Below are positions 23,626-35,900 of a stretch of 40,958 bases of DNA, in pieces. This DNA is from Antrodiella citrinella. Its lineage: Eukaryota; Basidiomycota; Agaricomycetes; Polyporales; Steccherinaceae. Each line of letters starts with the position of its first letter. Positions within the stretch are counted from its first letter, which is position 1. The position numbers were made by a program, and so were the translations under genes. Below the pieces are notes generated by a model, which was given only the letters and a program-made list of their open reading frames with translations, had not been told where the DNA came from and did no database searches. The stretch lies in the NCBI GenBank assembly GCA_004802725.1, contig SGPM01000253.1, positions 1 to 40,958 on the forward strand, given 5' to 3'.

Positions 23626-26103
23626 GTATCTTGGTGAGGTCCCAATCACCCAGGGTTTGTTTCAGTATCGTGCACACTTACCTTTCATCTTCTCTCTGTT
23701 GCTTTGCATAGTCTCCCGCATAATGTATATCTTTATCACCATTATCAACGTCACAGTTCCCGTGGCCAGCGTCTTCCGTTCTTCGAGATATGTTCGGGCT
23801 GTACGGCCTTCTGCCGCCACATCCGCTGCCTTCGAGTATTGAGTTTTGTGAGTGCTCCGTCATGCTTCTGAACAAGTCTGACTCACTCAGACTCTACGCG
23901 CTCTCCAGAAATCAGAACATGACGAGCATAGTGAAATGTGCGGAAAACACGCACCCGCCTCCGCTGTTAGACGGCTCCCTTGTTTTCTACGTGACACGCC
24001 ACAAACCATGCACTCGACTATCATTGTTTGACGTATGACGCTCTATTAAGCGTCCCCATATGCTTGTGCGTAGTAGAAGTCGTCACTTGTTTGTGTTCAA
24101 ACCAAACAGTGGGCCGCCGGCCAATGCATTCCCGTCGACCGCGACGCAAGGGCATCGGTAATCCCATGCTCTACCTAAGGGGTCCACAAGTTTCCCGCCA
24201 CATTTCGTAGTCTTCGACTTCGGCTTGGGACATTTCATCACAACAGAAGACCGTCTTCAACATGGCTCGTCTTGTTGGAAGAAGTCGGATGATGCTCACG
24301 ACTTCGAGATCGACACGAGAACCGAGCGAAAGTTGGGCCAACTCCACTCATCAATTGGAATCTCTATTCGCCCGCCACTGCCACCAAATTGATGATTGCT
24401 TGATCAAGAGGTGGTGTATTGGGATCTGTTGTAGGTGATGCCGAGCCGTCTAGGCGGTTTACACACAGCTTGCATATACCGTTTGGGCTCAAGTTCACTT
24501 TTCAAAGATCTAGAGCCTGCTTAGCGCAGCGCCTTTTTGTTTCCTCCGACCTGTGGCGATCTGTGTCTTCTGAGATTGCTCGAAACAATACACCGTCTCC
24601 GATGCACAAACAACTTATCCAGGCACACAGTATCTATTATCATTGGTTCCCACCACTCCTGGAATCCATCTTCGAGCGTTGAAGGTGGTTTTTCGGCGGT
24701 CCGTTTCTTTGCATATTGTGATCCACTATCTGACCAACTCTCAGATGTCCTTCGACTGCTTCGTCATTTCATCGAATCGAGAATGATTTCGGCGCCGTTT
24801 GGTAAGATCCAACAACATACTACAAGGATGCTCACTGACTTCCCTTTGACATCGAGGAAACGTGTGTGTGGCGTCGGGTATGACGCGCCCAACCGTCAGC
24901 CGCACTAGGAATATGCATGGCGACACCATGCCCGCACTAAGGGTAGAGAGACACCATATTTCTGGACGGATGTTCAAGAGCCTGTGATTCTGTTCTCTTT
25001 CATCATACATTCGACGTTTGACATTGTGCAGAAGACATCGTGATTGGACTCACGCGGCACTACTCGTGCGTACTCGTGAGCATGGTCAACAACAACTGAA
25101 CTCAAACCTTGTAGATGTTCTGCACGCGGTCGCGTTGACATTGAGCGGTGAAAGCAATGTCAAAATGTGCTGCGCATACTCATGTACGACTAGTCATTGG
25201 ATCTCTCCAGGTTCGGCTGGACATGACTGAGATCCCTCCTGCATATTCAGATCTGGACTACACCAGGGCGGCAGCAAGTCTTCGATCTCTACATCTCGCC
25301 ACCAAATTTTATGGGGCCGCGGTTGCCTTGTTCGGCATTGTCGTTGCATCCGTTCCTTTGCTCTAGGGAACATTACGAGCCTGGTAGGCAATGAAAGCAC
25401 GTCTGCAATGATAGACGTGGTCTCGACTTTCGTCAGGAACTGCGTGGTCGGGGCCGCAGACCATACAATCCGACCGCCTGAACACCCACACTACTCAGAC
25501 ATTTCGAACGCAATGGTCATACCATTCTCTGCGTTTATCTGCGAATTATCATGACCTGAAACCGTCCATGCATGATCGGCTTTTGATGTATACGGACATC
25601 CGCTGATCGAGCATTTCATGGTTCTGTTCGGCTTCCATGACTGCCACCGAGGGGTGTCTCTTTACTGGGACACAAGGACAGGCAATAGTTGCGATGACAG
25701 ACGGGATCTCCGACAAGGTTGTTTGGGTGTTTGTCTACAAATTCCCTCCCGGACCCTGCAACCATACGATTTTCGGTCAAAGCGATACCCGTTCTCGAGG
25801 AAGTTCGGTGGATGTGGCACGAGGTAGCTTGCATTCTAATGGTATGCGCATGAGCGTCCTATGCTGATTTAGGCATCCTTCCCGTAGTCTCGATAAGCCA
25901 ACCTCGAACTGTACAATTCAGCCATCTCGAGTGATGTTCGCTTTATGATCGAAATCATCGTGGTGTACAGCTATCCAAGGTCGGCGAGCGAGTTCCGGGA
26001 AACCAGGAGCTCCCGCGTATACCGGTTGATGTGATCTCGTGCAGCGCGCGACGGTGCACTTTGTTTCAAAGCGCACTAGGATTCACAGCTCGGAGAGGAC
26101 GAA
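23626..26103. other. Unresolved 2.5 kb with possible gene remnants
   Basis: I recognise no complete gene here. Several plus-strand frames have protein-like composition but are broken by stops: a DFGLGHF-containing piece (about 24200-24400), a piece at about 24420-24900, the 47-codon frame around 25225-25366 with a hydrophobic end, and pieces at about 25375-25560 (SLVGNESTSAMIDVV) and 25595-25870. Some could be exons of one gene on the plus strand whose introns I could not place, or a decaying gene. No function is offered. Confidence 0.35.
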
Positions 26104-26111
26104 TATAAATA
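26104..26111 (+). promoter_or_regulatory. TATA box of sesquiterpene synthase 1
   Basis: The sequence TATAAATA lies about 97 bases before the ATG at 26208. The partner synthase gene has TATAAAA at a similar distance, which supports both as core promoters. Confidence 0.55.
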
Positions 26112-26207
26112 CAGGATCCATATTGTTTCCAAGGACCAACGACTCTGGCTACAAATCCCATCCCAGTCACACTGACCCCTCAACCAACTATCGCTCGACG
26201 TCATACC

Positions 26208-27339
26208 ATGCCTCGCTTCCCGCAATTCTATCTACCCGATCTCCTCGCCGTCTGCCCCTTCAAGGACGCCACCAACCCTCATTATCTCAGGGCGTCAGCA
26301 GAGTCATCTGCTTGGGTCAACAGCTACCAGTTATTCAGCGACCGCAAACGCGCATACTTCATCCAGGGTCTCAGCGAACTCCTTGTCTCCCATACCTATC
26401 CCTACGCCGACTACCACCAATTCCGCACATGCTGTGACTTCGTCAATCTTTTGTTTGTGGTCGACGAGATCAGTGATGATCAAAATGGCAAAGACGCATG
26501 CGCGACTGGCCTCGTCTATCTGAACGCAATGGTAGATGCTGATTGGGACGATGGATCGGTCTTAGCGAAGATGACCAAGGAGTAAGCATGCGATAGTCTT
26601 TGGTCGTGGACGATTATACTAATGTCGCGCTGCACAGATTCCGGGCGCGTTTCCTGCAGTTTGCGGGACCGGGATGTCACAAGCGTTTTCTTCAACACAG
26701 TAGGGACTATGTTACCGCAGTAGCGAAGGAGGCAGAGTACAGGGAACATGGACAGGTACTCAACCTGGACTCGTATGAGAATCTTCGCCGTGAGAACAGC
26801 GCGATTCGTCTCTGCTTTGGACTCTTCGAATTTGCTCTCGGCGTCGATCTCCCAGACGAGGTCTTCGAATGTCCGGAGTTCATGTCGATGTACTGGGCAG
26901 CTTGTGATATGGTTTGTTGGTCAAACGTACGCACGTCTCGCCTTTTTCCATTAACCATGCTCTGACCGTCAACCAGGATGTATACTCCTACAACGTAGAA
27001 CAAGCCAAGGGCCATAGTGGCAACAACATCATTACTGTTCTGATGAAGGACAAAGCGGTAGATCTCCAGACCGCATCAAATATGGTTGGGGATCACTTCA
27101 CCAAGCTGATGATCCGCTTTGTTCACGGAAAGTCTCAGTTGCCATCATGGGGAGCGGCCGTAGACTCCGCTGTGCAGGCCTATATCCGGGCGATGGAACA
27201 CTGGGTGATTGGGAATTTAGAGTGGAGTTTCGAATCCCAACGATACTTCGGTACCCGCCACAGCGACATCAAGAAGACGTTGTTGATTACTGTAATTCCG
27301 AGCAATGAGATGTCGGACGACGATTCCGAGTTGGATTGA
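26208..27339 (+). CDS. Sesquiterpene synthase 1 (class I terpene cyclase)
   Basis: Three exons, 26208-26581, 26638-26926 and 26977-27339, encode 341 residues. Enzymes of this class remove diphosphate from farnesyl diphosphate with the help of three magnesium ions and cyclise the cation to a sesquiterpene; they are cytosolic. The aspartate-rich motif is DEISD (86-90), the NSE/DTE triad is NDVYSYNVE (Asn221, Ser225, Glu229), and the C-terminal Arg-Tyr pair is at 310-311 (QRYFG). The N-terminal [10 protein letters not shown] is typical of basidiomycete enzymes. All metal-binding residues are intact, so it should be active. The product cannot be told from sequence. It lies tail to tail with a paralogue that has introns at the same codons. 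Confidence 0.95.
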
Positions 27340-27821
27340 AGATTGGTACGTACCTGAAAATCGGGTGATGGCACTCACTAATCCTGTTTGTTCAAATGGC
27401 AGGTTTTGTGCTTTTGTACCGCTCTTTTTTTTTCGCATCTGTATGATCTGCTTGTATATTTGATGTGTAGCTGTATTCGTTTCGATTTTATAAGTTAAAA
27501 AACATACTGTATTGCAATTTGAGTGCTTGCCGTTGCTGCTACGTTGATATTACGTGATCATATATTACTCATCGTCGATCAAAGATCTTCAGGAACGACG
27601 GAGGTGCAGTCCCTTATTTGGTGCGTGTAAATGACAAGCTATGTAGATTCGACGCAGAAAACAAAATGGAGTGTCTGAGAACGAAATTGGTAGAGAACGG
27701 TAGCGTCTAGATATCAACGAAGAAACAATGGTCAATAAGGGGGACAAGCTCTATAAGAAAATAACCGGAACAACGTTTGGTTGAATGATGTCTATGAAAA
27801 GGATGTCTATATGGCGGAGAT
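27340..27821. other. Convergent spacer between the two terpene synthases
   Basis: This 480-base spacer is A/T rich near 27420-27500 and should contain both polyadenylation sites. No gene is seen. Confidence 0.6.
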
Positions 27822-28935
27822 CTACTCCCTCTTGGAGTATAAAGTAACAACCATTGTATCCTTCACCTTCTGGCGCTGACTCCCGAAGTAGCGAGGAGTC
27901 TCAAAACTCCAGTTGAGATTCCCGACGACCCATGACTCTGAAGCCATCACAAACTGCGCCACCCTCGCATCCATCTCTGCGCCCCACGAAGGAAGTCGCT
28001 TCTTGTCCTCTAAGAATTGATCCATCAGGACCTTGAAGTGCACCCCAACGTAGTCGGCGGCGCCCTGAAGATCGAGATTCTTTGCCTTCATGAGGACCGT
28101 CAATATGTTATTGGTGTGGTGACCCATGGACTGCTCCATATTATAGGAATACAGATCCTGTGAGTGGGATGGTCAGCGCCGCTATAGTATGATGATGAGA
28201 CCAAACTAACATTAGACCAGCAGACCATATCTACGGCGGCGAGATGCATCCTCATCATCACTACGTGGTTGGCTACTTCGTCGGGAAGATCCAGGCCGAG
28301 CGTCAGGCCAAACAGCCCGAAGCAAGTACGAACGGCGCTGTTCTCCCGCCTGAGATGTTGGAACGGTTCGAGGTCTAGAACAATGCCGTGCTCCCTGTAG
28401 TGTGCCTCTTTGCCGACAGCATCAATGTAGTCCTCGCAGTTTTTAAGATAGCGACGGTAGCAGGCGGGGCCCATCCCGACAAGACGAGTGCGGAACCTTC
28501 ATAAGATCGGTCAGAAAAATATCTGGAGCGAGATACGGCAAAAACAAAATAAACGTACTCTTTCGCCATGGAACAGAGGATGGACCCGTCGTCGAAGTCG
28601 GAATCGCGCAAGGCGTTGATGAAGACGTGTCCCGTGAGGGCCGCATCCGCTCCGTTCTGGTCGTCGCTGATCTCGTCAATGGTGAAGAGGAGATTGACAA
28701 AATCGCAGCAGGTGCGAAGCTGCTCGTAGCCGGTGTAGTAGAAGACATGCGAGCAAAGGAGCTCGGCACCCGAATTCTTGAAGAACGCGAGTTTCTTGTC
28801 GGAGAAAATCTTGAAACTGGAGATCCACTGAGAGGACTCGGCAGAGGCTTTCGCGTAGTGTGGGTTCGTGCTACCACTGAAGGGGCACAGTGCGTGCAAG
28901 TTGGGGAGGGTGAAAAAGGTGAATTGAGAAGACAT
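27822..28935 (-). CDS. Sesquiterpene synthase 2 (class I terpene cyclase)
   Basis: Exons from the right 28935-28559, 28496-28211 and 28157-27822 give 332 residues. It is clearly a paralogue of the gene at 26208: both start with (T)LP(D/N)L.ALCPF-like text, share CCDFVNLLF, and have introns after KE and after the WSN codon. The DEISD motif is at 87-91 and the triad NDLYSYNME at 221-229; the C-terminal ETPRYFG is present. Expected substrate is farnesyl diphosphate. Sequence between the motifs differs widely from synthase 1, so the product may be different. The C terminus is shorter, ending soon after [19 protein letters not shown] box is about 90 bases upstream. Confidence 0.95.
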
Positions 28936-29023
28936 GTCGAAGAGGAACTGGTCGAGTTGCTGTTGTAGTAGGCTGGAGAGAGCTAAGTGGACTTGCTGAA
29001 GTACTACAATGGCATCTTCGTCG

Positions 29024-29030
29024 TTTTATA
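29024..29030 (-). promoter_or_regulatory. TATA box of sesquiterpene synthase 2
   Basis: On the minus strand the sequence is TATAAAA, about 90 bases before the ATG at 28935. Confidence 0.55.
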
Positions 29031-32000
29031 GGTCTCGTACCCTGTATCTGCTGCTGAAATTTAAAAGTAAAATGGTAGTGACATACACTATACGGAACGA
29101 GGAACCCTTGCATATGTCGTCGGCATTGCGAATTTCCGGATAATCGGCGGCTGAGGCGCCCACATTGTCTGCTGTGCAATGGTGGCTATCGCCCAGCGGG
29201 AGAGTGAAATATCCAGGTTTTGTGTGTCCGACAATTAATTTGTGTCGCACTCGTCGTGTCGTTTGTTAGCGCTTGTACGCGGTGACCTTCCACCGTTGAG
29301 TATCACATTTATGGCGAATCTCAAATGTGAACAGCATGTAGCGATCCTCGTTCTGCAAGAAACGGCGTTTATAACCACAACATCCAATTGACAAAAAGTC
29401 CGAAGTTACCCACTCCACAATAGAACACGAATGCCTCAACGTGCGATGACTGTGTGATCCGTCTCTTCATAGTGCGACGTGAAAGAACGACCCCCTCTGT
29501 TTTGACCCGTAATGTCGATAACCCGTTAGTTGACGCAGAACAGTTGTCGATGTTGCTAATCAAACCAGCTTAAACAGTATGGTTCGATCATCAGGACACT
29601 CTACATTATTGTTGAGATCGTAGTACATACCTCTTACTAGTAAGCCTGGCGCGTTGCATGCGAGGCTTCAAGCACAATCTGTATAGTGGAGTAGGTGGCG
29701 ATGAAAGCCGTCTAACGTTTCGCCGAGTTAAAGTGAATTTGTCCGACCCCGAGCTTAAGTTAACACTAACGTACTAGTAGTCTCAGCGTCACGACCGCTC
29801 ACGATGGCAACTCACGAGCACTACAAGTCATAGTCAGCAAGTCGACAAGTTACTGAAGGTACTTTCGTCATACTTTTTCAGAGACCACAAAATGTCCCAG
29901 AGCCGGACTTGATGTACCTGGAAAACTATGAGTACTACAGCTGTTAGCCTGAGCGTGCGACTCTATTGTAAGCTACCGTTGCACCATGGTTGCATGGGAT
30001 TTCACCAAATGATACGGACCTCATGGTGGACACGGCTATGGTAGAGACATGTTGACATTGGTTGTGCTGTCGGTTTGTTTCAACTTGAATTTGCTTGCGT
30101 GGCAGATGTGCGCCTATGTACTTCGCTTGGGGTAGGATCCCGGCCGAATTTCAAACCCAGCGGCATTGACGACTCAAAGCTCAAGTTGCCGTGTACTTGG
30201 TCAATCAATGATATCACTTCATACTTGAACCAAGGATTCAGTCTATAGAAAAATGTGTGCAGATGAATATGATACATAGAACCACGAGTAGAAGAAACAC
30301 GCAAACTTAGGAACATAAGTGCCAACGACCGAGGCCGTCAAGGTATCCGAGTCGAGGCCACAGAATGCTGGTACTAATACAGTATCACGGATAGAGATAG
30401 CATGATGATGTCATTGTTAAACAATAATGGTATGGTGCCGAAGTTAGGAATGGAATTCGTGTCCCAAAGACCTTCCAACCAATTCGATATCGATACGGGG
30501 ATAATGTGACATGTCTCGTCAGTGAGAGCGGGATTTCCACTGAACGAGGGTAAAAAAACCATAGATGGTACGCTTTTTCGCATGATTGACGAAGCATCAC
30601 TGTTGGGGAGAATGCATACATTATGCTAATATTATAGCCCGGTGCATCATATCACAGAGCATGGATTAGTCGTATTCGCGGGGGTCACGAGCCTTGTTAG
30701 GGGTGCGTCCAGTATAAGAGCGGTGGCTATTGGACCCTTCGATCATCCGTACTCATATTCCAAATACTGTGATCACACGAAGTTTGAGTTCATTTGAGTT
30801 GGACTCAGACATAGGGACCACTCACAGAACCCGTAGCAGTAGCGTCGTGGTCGCAGATAGTAACACCACATGATCATATTCAGAAGTTCCCAGATCCTCC
30901 CATTTGGCAAAGGACGGATAATCTGATGGGCTCGCATGTCTCCTCGGCGTAGTGTCATCCTAGTTAGGCATTGGAACAACAGAACGGTGGGAATGCTTGC
31001 TTTGGAAGAATATGTTTTGTGACGAGTAGTAGCCGGGATGCGTAGGTGTATCATACAATTCTTCTTCAATCTCGTAGGTAGATGCGCCATACACTCCTAC
31101 AAAACGTTCAGTATACCGCAAGCCCCGGAACGGTGTCGGTGAAGCATAATCATGTAGGGTATATGCAACCTCAGTGTCCTTGTGGTGACTCTGTTTACAA
31201 TAGCATCAGTGTTGAGCACTACGGAACGTTCACGATGGCGCTCACCAGTGTTAGCGCCCAAGTTCGGAGATGTGTTGGTACCGAGGGTGCCTGTATTCCA
31301 ATGAAACAACTGTTAAGTCACCGTGAAAGACCACCGCCGTGATTGATTTGCGCATACGACCAACTGCACGGAAAGGCGATGGCAACATGTCAGGTCACCA
31401 GGGGGTTTGGGGATATGGCTTAATCCGGTGAGCACTGGAAACGGTGTGGACCTCGCTTCCACCTTGGTATGTCCGAGAAAAACACAACGTAGCGGACAAT
31501 GTGGCGGGCGAAATTCGCGGGATCGCACCGCCGTTGTTTGAGTCGTCGTAGAAATGATCCGTGGACCATATGAGTTGCCTCTCAAGTAACTGAGCGCGCG
31601 AATTCTGCTTGACCAGCATGTCGATAAACACACCTGTCGTCCCCAACGATCTGTTCATGTCCAAGATTAATGCGTCATCAGCTTCTCGGGGGGATCATGC
31701 GCTCGTTAAAATCGTAACACTCACCAAACGGATTCCTCGTTGTGCTACAAGACTGTCGAACAAGGTTTTCGAAGATCACGTACGGAGCTGTTTGAGTGGC
31801 GTCTCTCGGTGAGAAAACATTTGTGCAAGTGGTCAGCGGACAGGATAATGATATTGTCCGCAATGACTTATGTCAGGCAACTTGGGTACCCGCAGTTTGG
31901 CCAGAAGAATCGACTATTAAAAGATGTCCTGTCAATACCAAAGCGGAAGAAGGAATGAACCTCGCAAACTTGCACAGGGTCAAGACTTGAAGTTCTCACA

Positions 32001-32941
32001 AACCGGTGACATATCGTCTTCACGAGAAGCCTAGAATGGTGATCATTCTCACCGCGTTCAAAATTCGGGAATCGCTGTCCGTCTCCAGCATCGAATGAAG
32101 CATTGGTCGCGGGTTGTTCTTTGGAGGAGAATGGAGGAGAATGGACGCACATACGCCGGCCTCATGTTTGGTATCAGAGATCGAATGAAGTGGGAGAGTG
32201 AAAGGTATCCTGAAGCCTGAGGGACCTAAGCTAAATCATTGCGACATCTAGATAGTGATATACCAGAAGAGAGCCTTGACGCACTGTACGTGCCACTCCC
32301 ATGTGGGTCCTGCGAAGTGGTGGCGGATATTGGACCGTTCAACCAAGGGTCGGGCGTGCTTGATGAGATCAAGTTGTTGATGAAACGTAGTGTTTTCAGT
32401 GCGATATAACATATAGATCCCATATGGTAAATGCTACAGTTGGCGGACCTGTAATTGAGACTCGGACAACTTGAATTCGCGCGCGAAGTCACAGCAAACA
32501 GTATCGCTGCGCGAGTGGCGTCGACGTGAGATCTATCGGATGAAAATCTTCAGAAATTTTGCAACAATGTAGAGTGAGGCGTACAATGGTACATGAATAC
32601 CTGGCTTGACTGATGTTACCTACGTTCGCATTCACTCGAATCGAACTCGAACAGTCGTGGCGCGAACTACGTGACTGGTACAGGAAAGACCTGGAAAGAC
32701 CGGCTTTCGCCGACTTCGGGGTGCCGCGCCGAAAATGGTGCAATCATAGCGAATAGTGGGGCGCCTAATCGTCAGGCATTTAGACGGGGAGGCGGTCATT
32801 TCAAAATTGAAGTGGTCCAGAGTCGCATGTTGTTGTCAGACCACGCTCTCCATTCTACCACCAATTAGCCCCGTATTCGTTCGTAGCTCTCGCTCATCAA
32901 ACTCCCATCCGAGGCTGCAAAACTCGGTCGAAGATTGAGCC
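29031..32941. other. Gene-poor 3.9 kb segment
   Basis: No gene is recognised on either strand. Frames are short and lack known motifs. The best protein-like stretch is on the minus strand at about 31400-31690 (with MNRSLGTTGVFIDMLVKQ), and another is at about 32230-32400; neither could be extended by plausible splicing. It may hold a heavily decayed gene or be true spacer. It also must contain the promoter of the lyase-kinase fusion gene. A motif resembling TAACGGGTCAAA at 29500-29511 recurs near the right edge of the window. Confidence 0.4.
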
Positions 32942-35900
32942 ATGGACGCCTCTATCAAAACAGAATTTATGTCTCGATACGATCTACCCACCCCGGAGCC
33001 TGACTCACCGTCGTTGTCGCGCAGTCGCAGGCCATATGCATTCTCGACTCTATGTGCAACCGTGGAGAACCCCAATTCATCGCACAAAGATCAACACGGC
33101 AGCTCCAGCGTCCCCATATACCAGACGGCTACTTTCAAAGGTGTGGGTGGGGTGTATGATTATTCACGTAGCGGTAATCCCACAAGGACTCATCTGGGTA
33201 CGTGATTGTTTTATTTCATTGAGGAAGTACTGACCCATGGTATGGCAGAGCACCACATTGCCAAGATCTCATCCGCTCAGCACGCGTTCGCCGTGTCTTC
33301 TGGCATGGCTGCCCTCGATGTGATCACACGCATCCTCAAGCCCGGATGCGAAGTCATCGCTGGAGATGATATCTACGGAGGTACTAACCGACTTCTTTCG
33401 TACATCCGGACTCACATGGGTGTCGTCGTTCATCATGTCGACACTACTGACGCCAACTCCGTGCTTCCTTACCTAAATCCGGGCAAGACCGCTATGGTTC
33501 TTTTAGAGACACCGACCAACCCACTGCTAAAGATTATTGATATTGCCAGCATCAGTGCGCTTATCAAAGAGAAATGCGAGGACGCAGTTGTTGTGGTGGA
33601 CAACACCATGATGAGTCCTTACCTCCAGAGACCGCTGGAACACGGCGCCGATATCGTATACGACAGCGCTACGAAGTATCTCAGTGGTCACCATGACCTG
33701 ATGGCAGGTGTTATTACGTGCAACAGAGACGATTTGGCCCAGGTATGCACATCGTTCGATTCTGCATTCTAAGTAGGCGGCTAAGCTTCAATGTCGTGTG
33801 TTGTAGCAAATGGCATTCACCATTAACTCTGTGGGCAATGCGCTGACTCCTTTCGACTCTTTCCTACTTTTGAGAGGTATCAAAACCTTGGCTATCCGCA
33901 TGGACCGCCAGCAATCGTCTGCGCTGCTTGTTGCACAGATGCTCTCAAAGCTGGGCTTCAAGACTCATTATCCAGGGCTGCCAAACCATCCTAACAGAGA
34001 AGTACACGAACGTATTGCCGATGGTATGTTGCCACGCTTTCCATCATGTCCGCTTTTATTGAACTTGTATCAGGATACGGCGCCGTCCTATCATTTGAGA
34101 CTGGCGATAAAGAGCTGAGCGAGCGGATCGTTGGGGCTACTCGTCTGTGGGGAATTAGCGTCAGCTTCGGCTGTGTCAACAGTCTAATCAGTATGCCTTG
34201 TGTCATGTCGTACGTATTCATTTTCTTTTCAAATATTGGTACAATTGCTGAACGCTACGCAGACATGCCTCGATTGATCCTGCTACACGTGCCGCAAGAG
34301 GTCTTCCTGAAGACCTGATCCGTCTCTGCGTCGGTATTGAAGACCCCGCTGATCTTCTAGACGATCTGCAGCATGCTTTACTTGAGGCAGGCGCTATCAC
34401 GCTTGCTGCAAATGATTTTGTACGCATTCCCAATGCTGTCAACAAGGCTGTTGAGAAGCTCGCCGACATGCAACCCCGCAATGACGACACTAGGGATAGG
34501 GAATGGTTTGTCAGCGCCCCTGGCAAAGTTATTCTTTTCGGCGAACATGCTGTTGTTCACGGCGTCGTATGTGCCAAGTCGTCTCAATGAAAGAACGGAA
34601 CACTGAAACTTTCGCTCACAGACTGCGCTAGCCGCATCAGTAGACTTACGATGCTACGGCTTATCATCCCCTCGTGATGATGGCAAAGTCTCAGTAAGGT
34701 TCACCAACATCGGAGACCACTATCATGAATGGAACATAGACGAGCTACCATGGGATGCTGCATCTCCTATTCCGCCTGGAGAAGCTCATGCAGATGTGCT
34801 CGATCAGCGGCTTGTGGACGCAATCAGCCAGCGGGCCTTGCCTCCCGCTGAGGATCTTCCTCCGAAGACTCACGGCGCACTGCTAGCCTTCTTGTACTTG
34901 TATATGTCGATTTCGTACAAGGGTTCCCGAGACAGGTATGTTTCTCTCTGTATTCTACTACGTGACTCATTTTGACGCACAATTATCAGGCCCTCATTCC
35001 ATTTGCAAGTGAAGTCAACACTTCCCGTGGGTGCCGGACTTGGGTCATCCGCTGCTTACTCCACCTGCATGTCGACAATTCTGCTCCTTCTGAACACACG
35101 CGTTTCGGTCCCTCCGCTTCCTGTGCCATCGCGTTCGCCTAGTCATCCCGAGGATCCCGGACACATTCACATTTCTCATCAAGGTCGTCGGGCTTTGCCT
35201 CCCGACGTGGCCGATGAAATCAACCGCTGGGCATTTGTGGCGGAGAAGGTTTTGCATGGTAATCCAAGTGGAGTCGATAACTCGGTCTCTGTGTTTGGGG
35301 GTGCTCTTGCCTACACTAGACCTGGTTTCGGGAAGAAGAGTGGTACGGATCCTATTCAAGGGTAAGCTTACATATGCTAGCCACAGAACACGGAGTGCTT
35401 ACACATATTCCTAGATTCAAGTCGTTGAAGTTCTTGTTGGTGGACTCCAAGGTTCCGCGAGATACGAAGAAGCTAGTTGCTGGTGTCGCGGCGAAGAAGA
35501 TGGACGTAAGTAGTCCAGCATGCCTGACAAGAGCATCGTAACTAATTGTGTACTAGGAACCTGAGGCTGTTGGGAAGGTCCTCGAGGACATTCAGAGTAT
35601 CGTGGATGAGGCACGGCGCGCTCTTGCGGATCCTGAATTGTCCCGCGACGATCTTCTATCGGCTCTATCTGTAAGCTTATTTTCATCACTGTATTGCCTC
35701 ATTACTCAGACTCATCTTTCGGTAGACCCTCATTGATGAAAATCACGTCCACCTCGTTTCTCTCGGTGTCTCTCACGAGGTCCTGGAGACGATTCGTAAC
35801 AAGACTGCAGCTCAGCCATATGGTCTCAGTACCAAGTTGACTGGTGCCGGTGGAGGAGGTTGCTCTGTGACTCTCATACCCGACAGTAAGCTTAAACTTT

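Noticed and set aside
24205..24260. DFGLGHF, resembling a protein kinase magnesium-binding loop
   Set aside because: No HRD-type catalytic loop, Lys or APE motif could be found around it and stops surround it.
31395..31690. Minus-strand frame of 89 codons with protein-like composition
   Set aside because: No known motif, and no splice-consistent neighbour exon was found; kept only as a note in the gene-poor segment.
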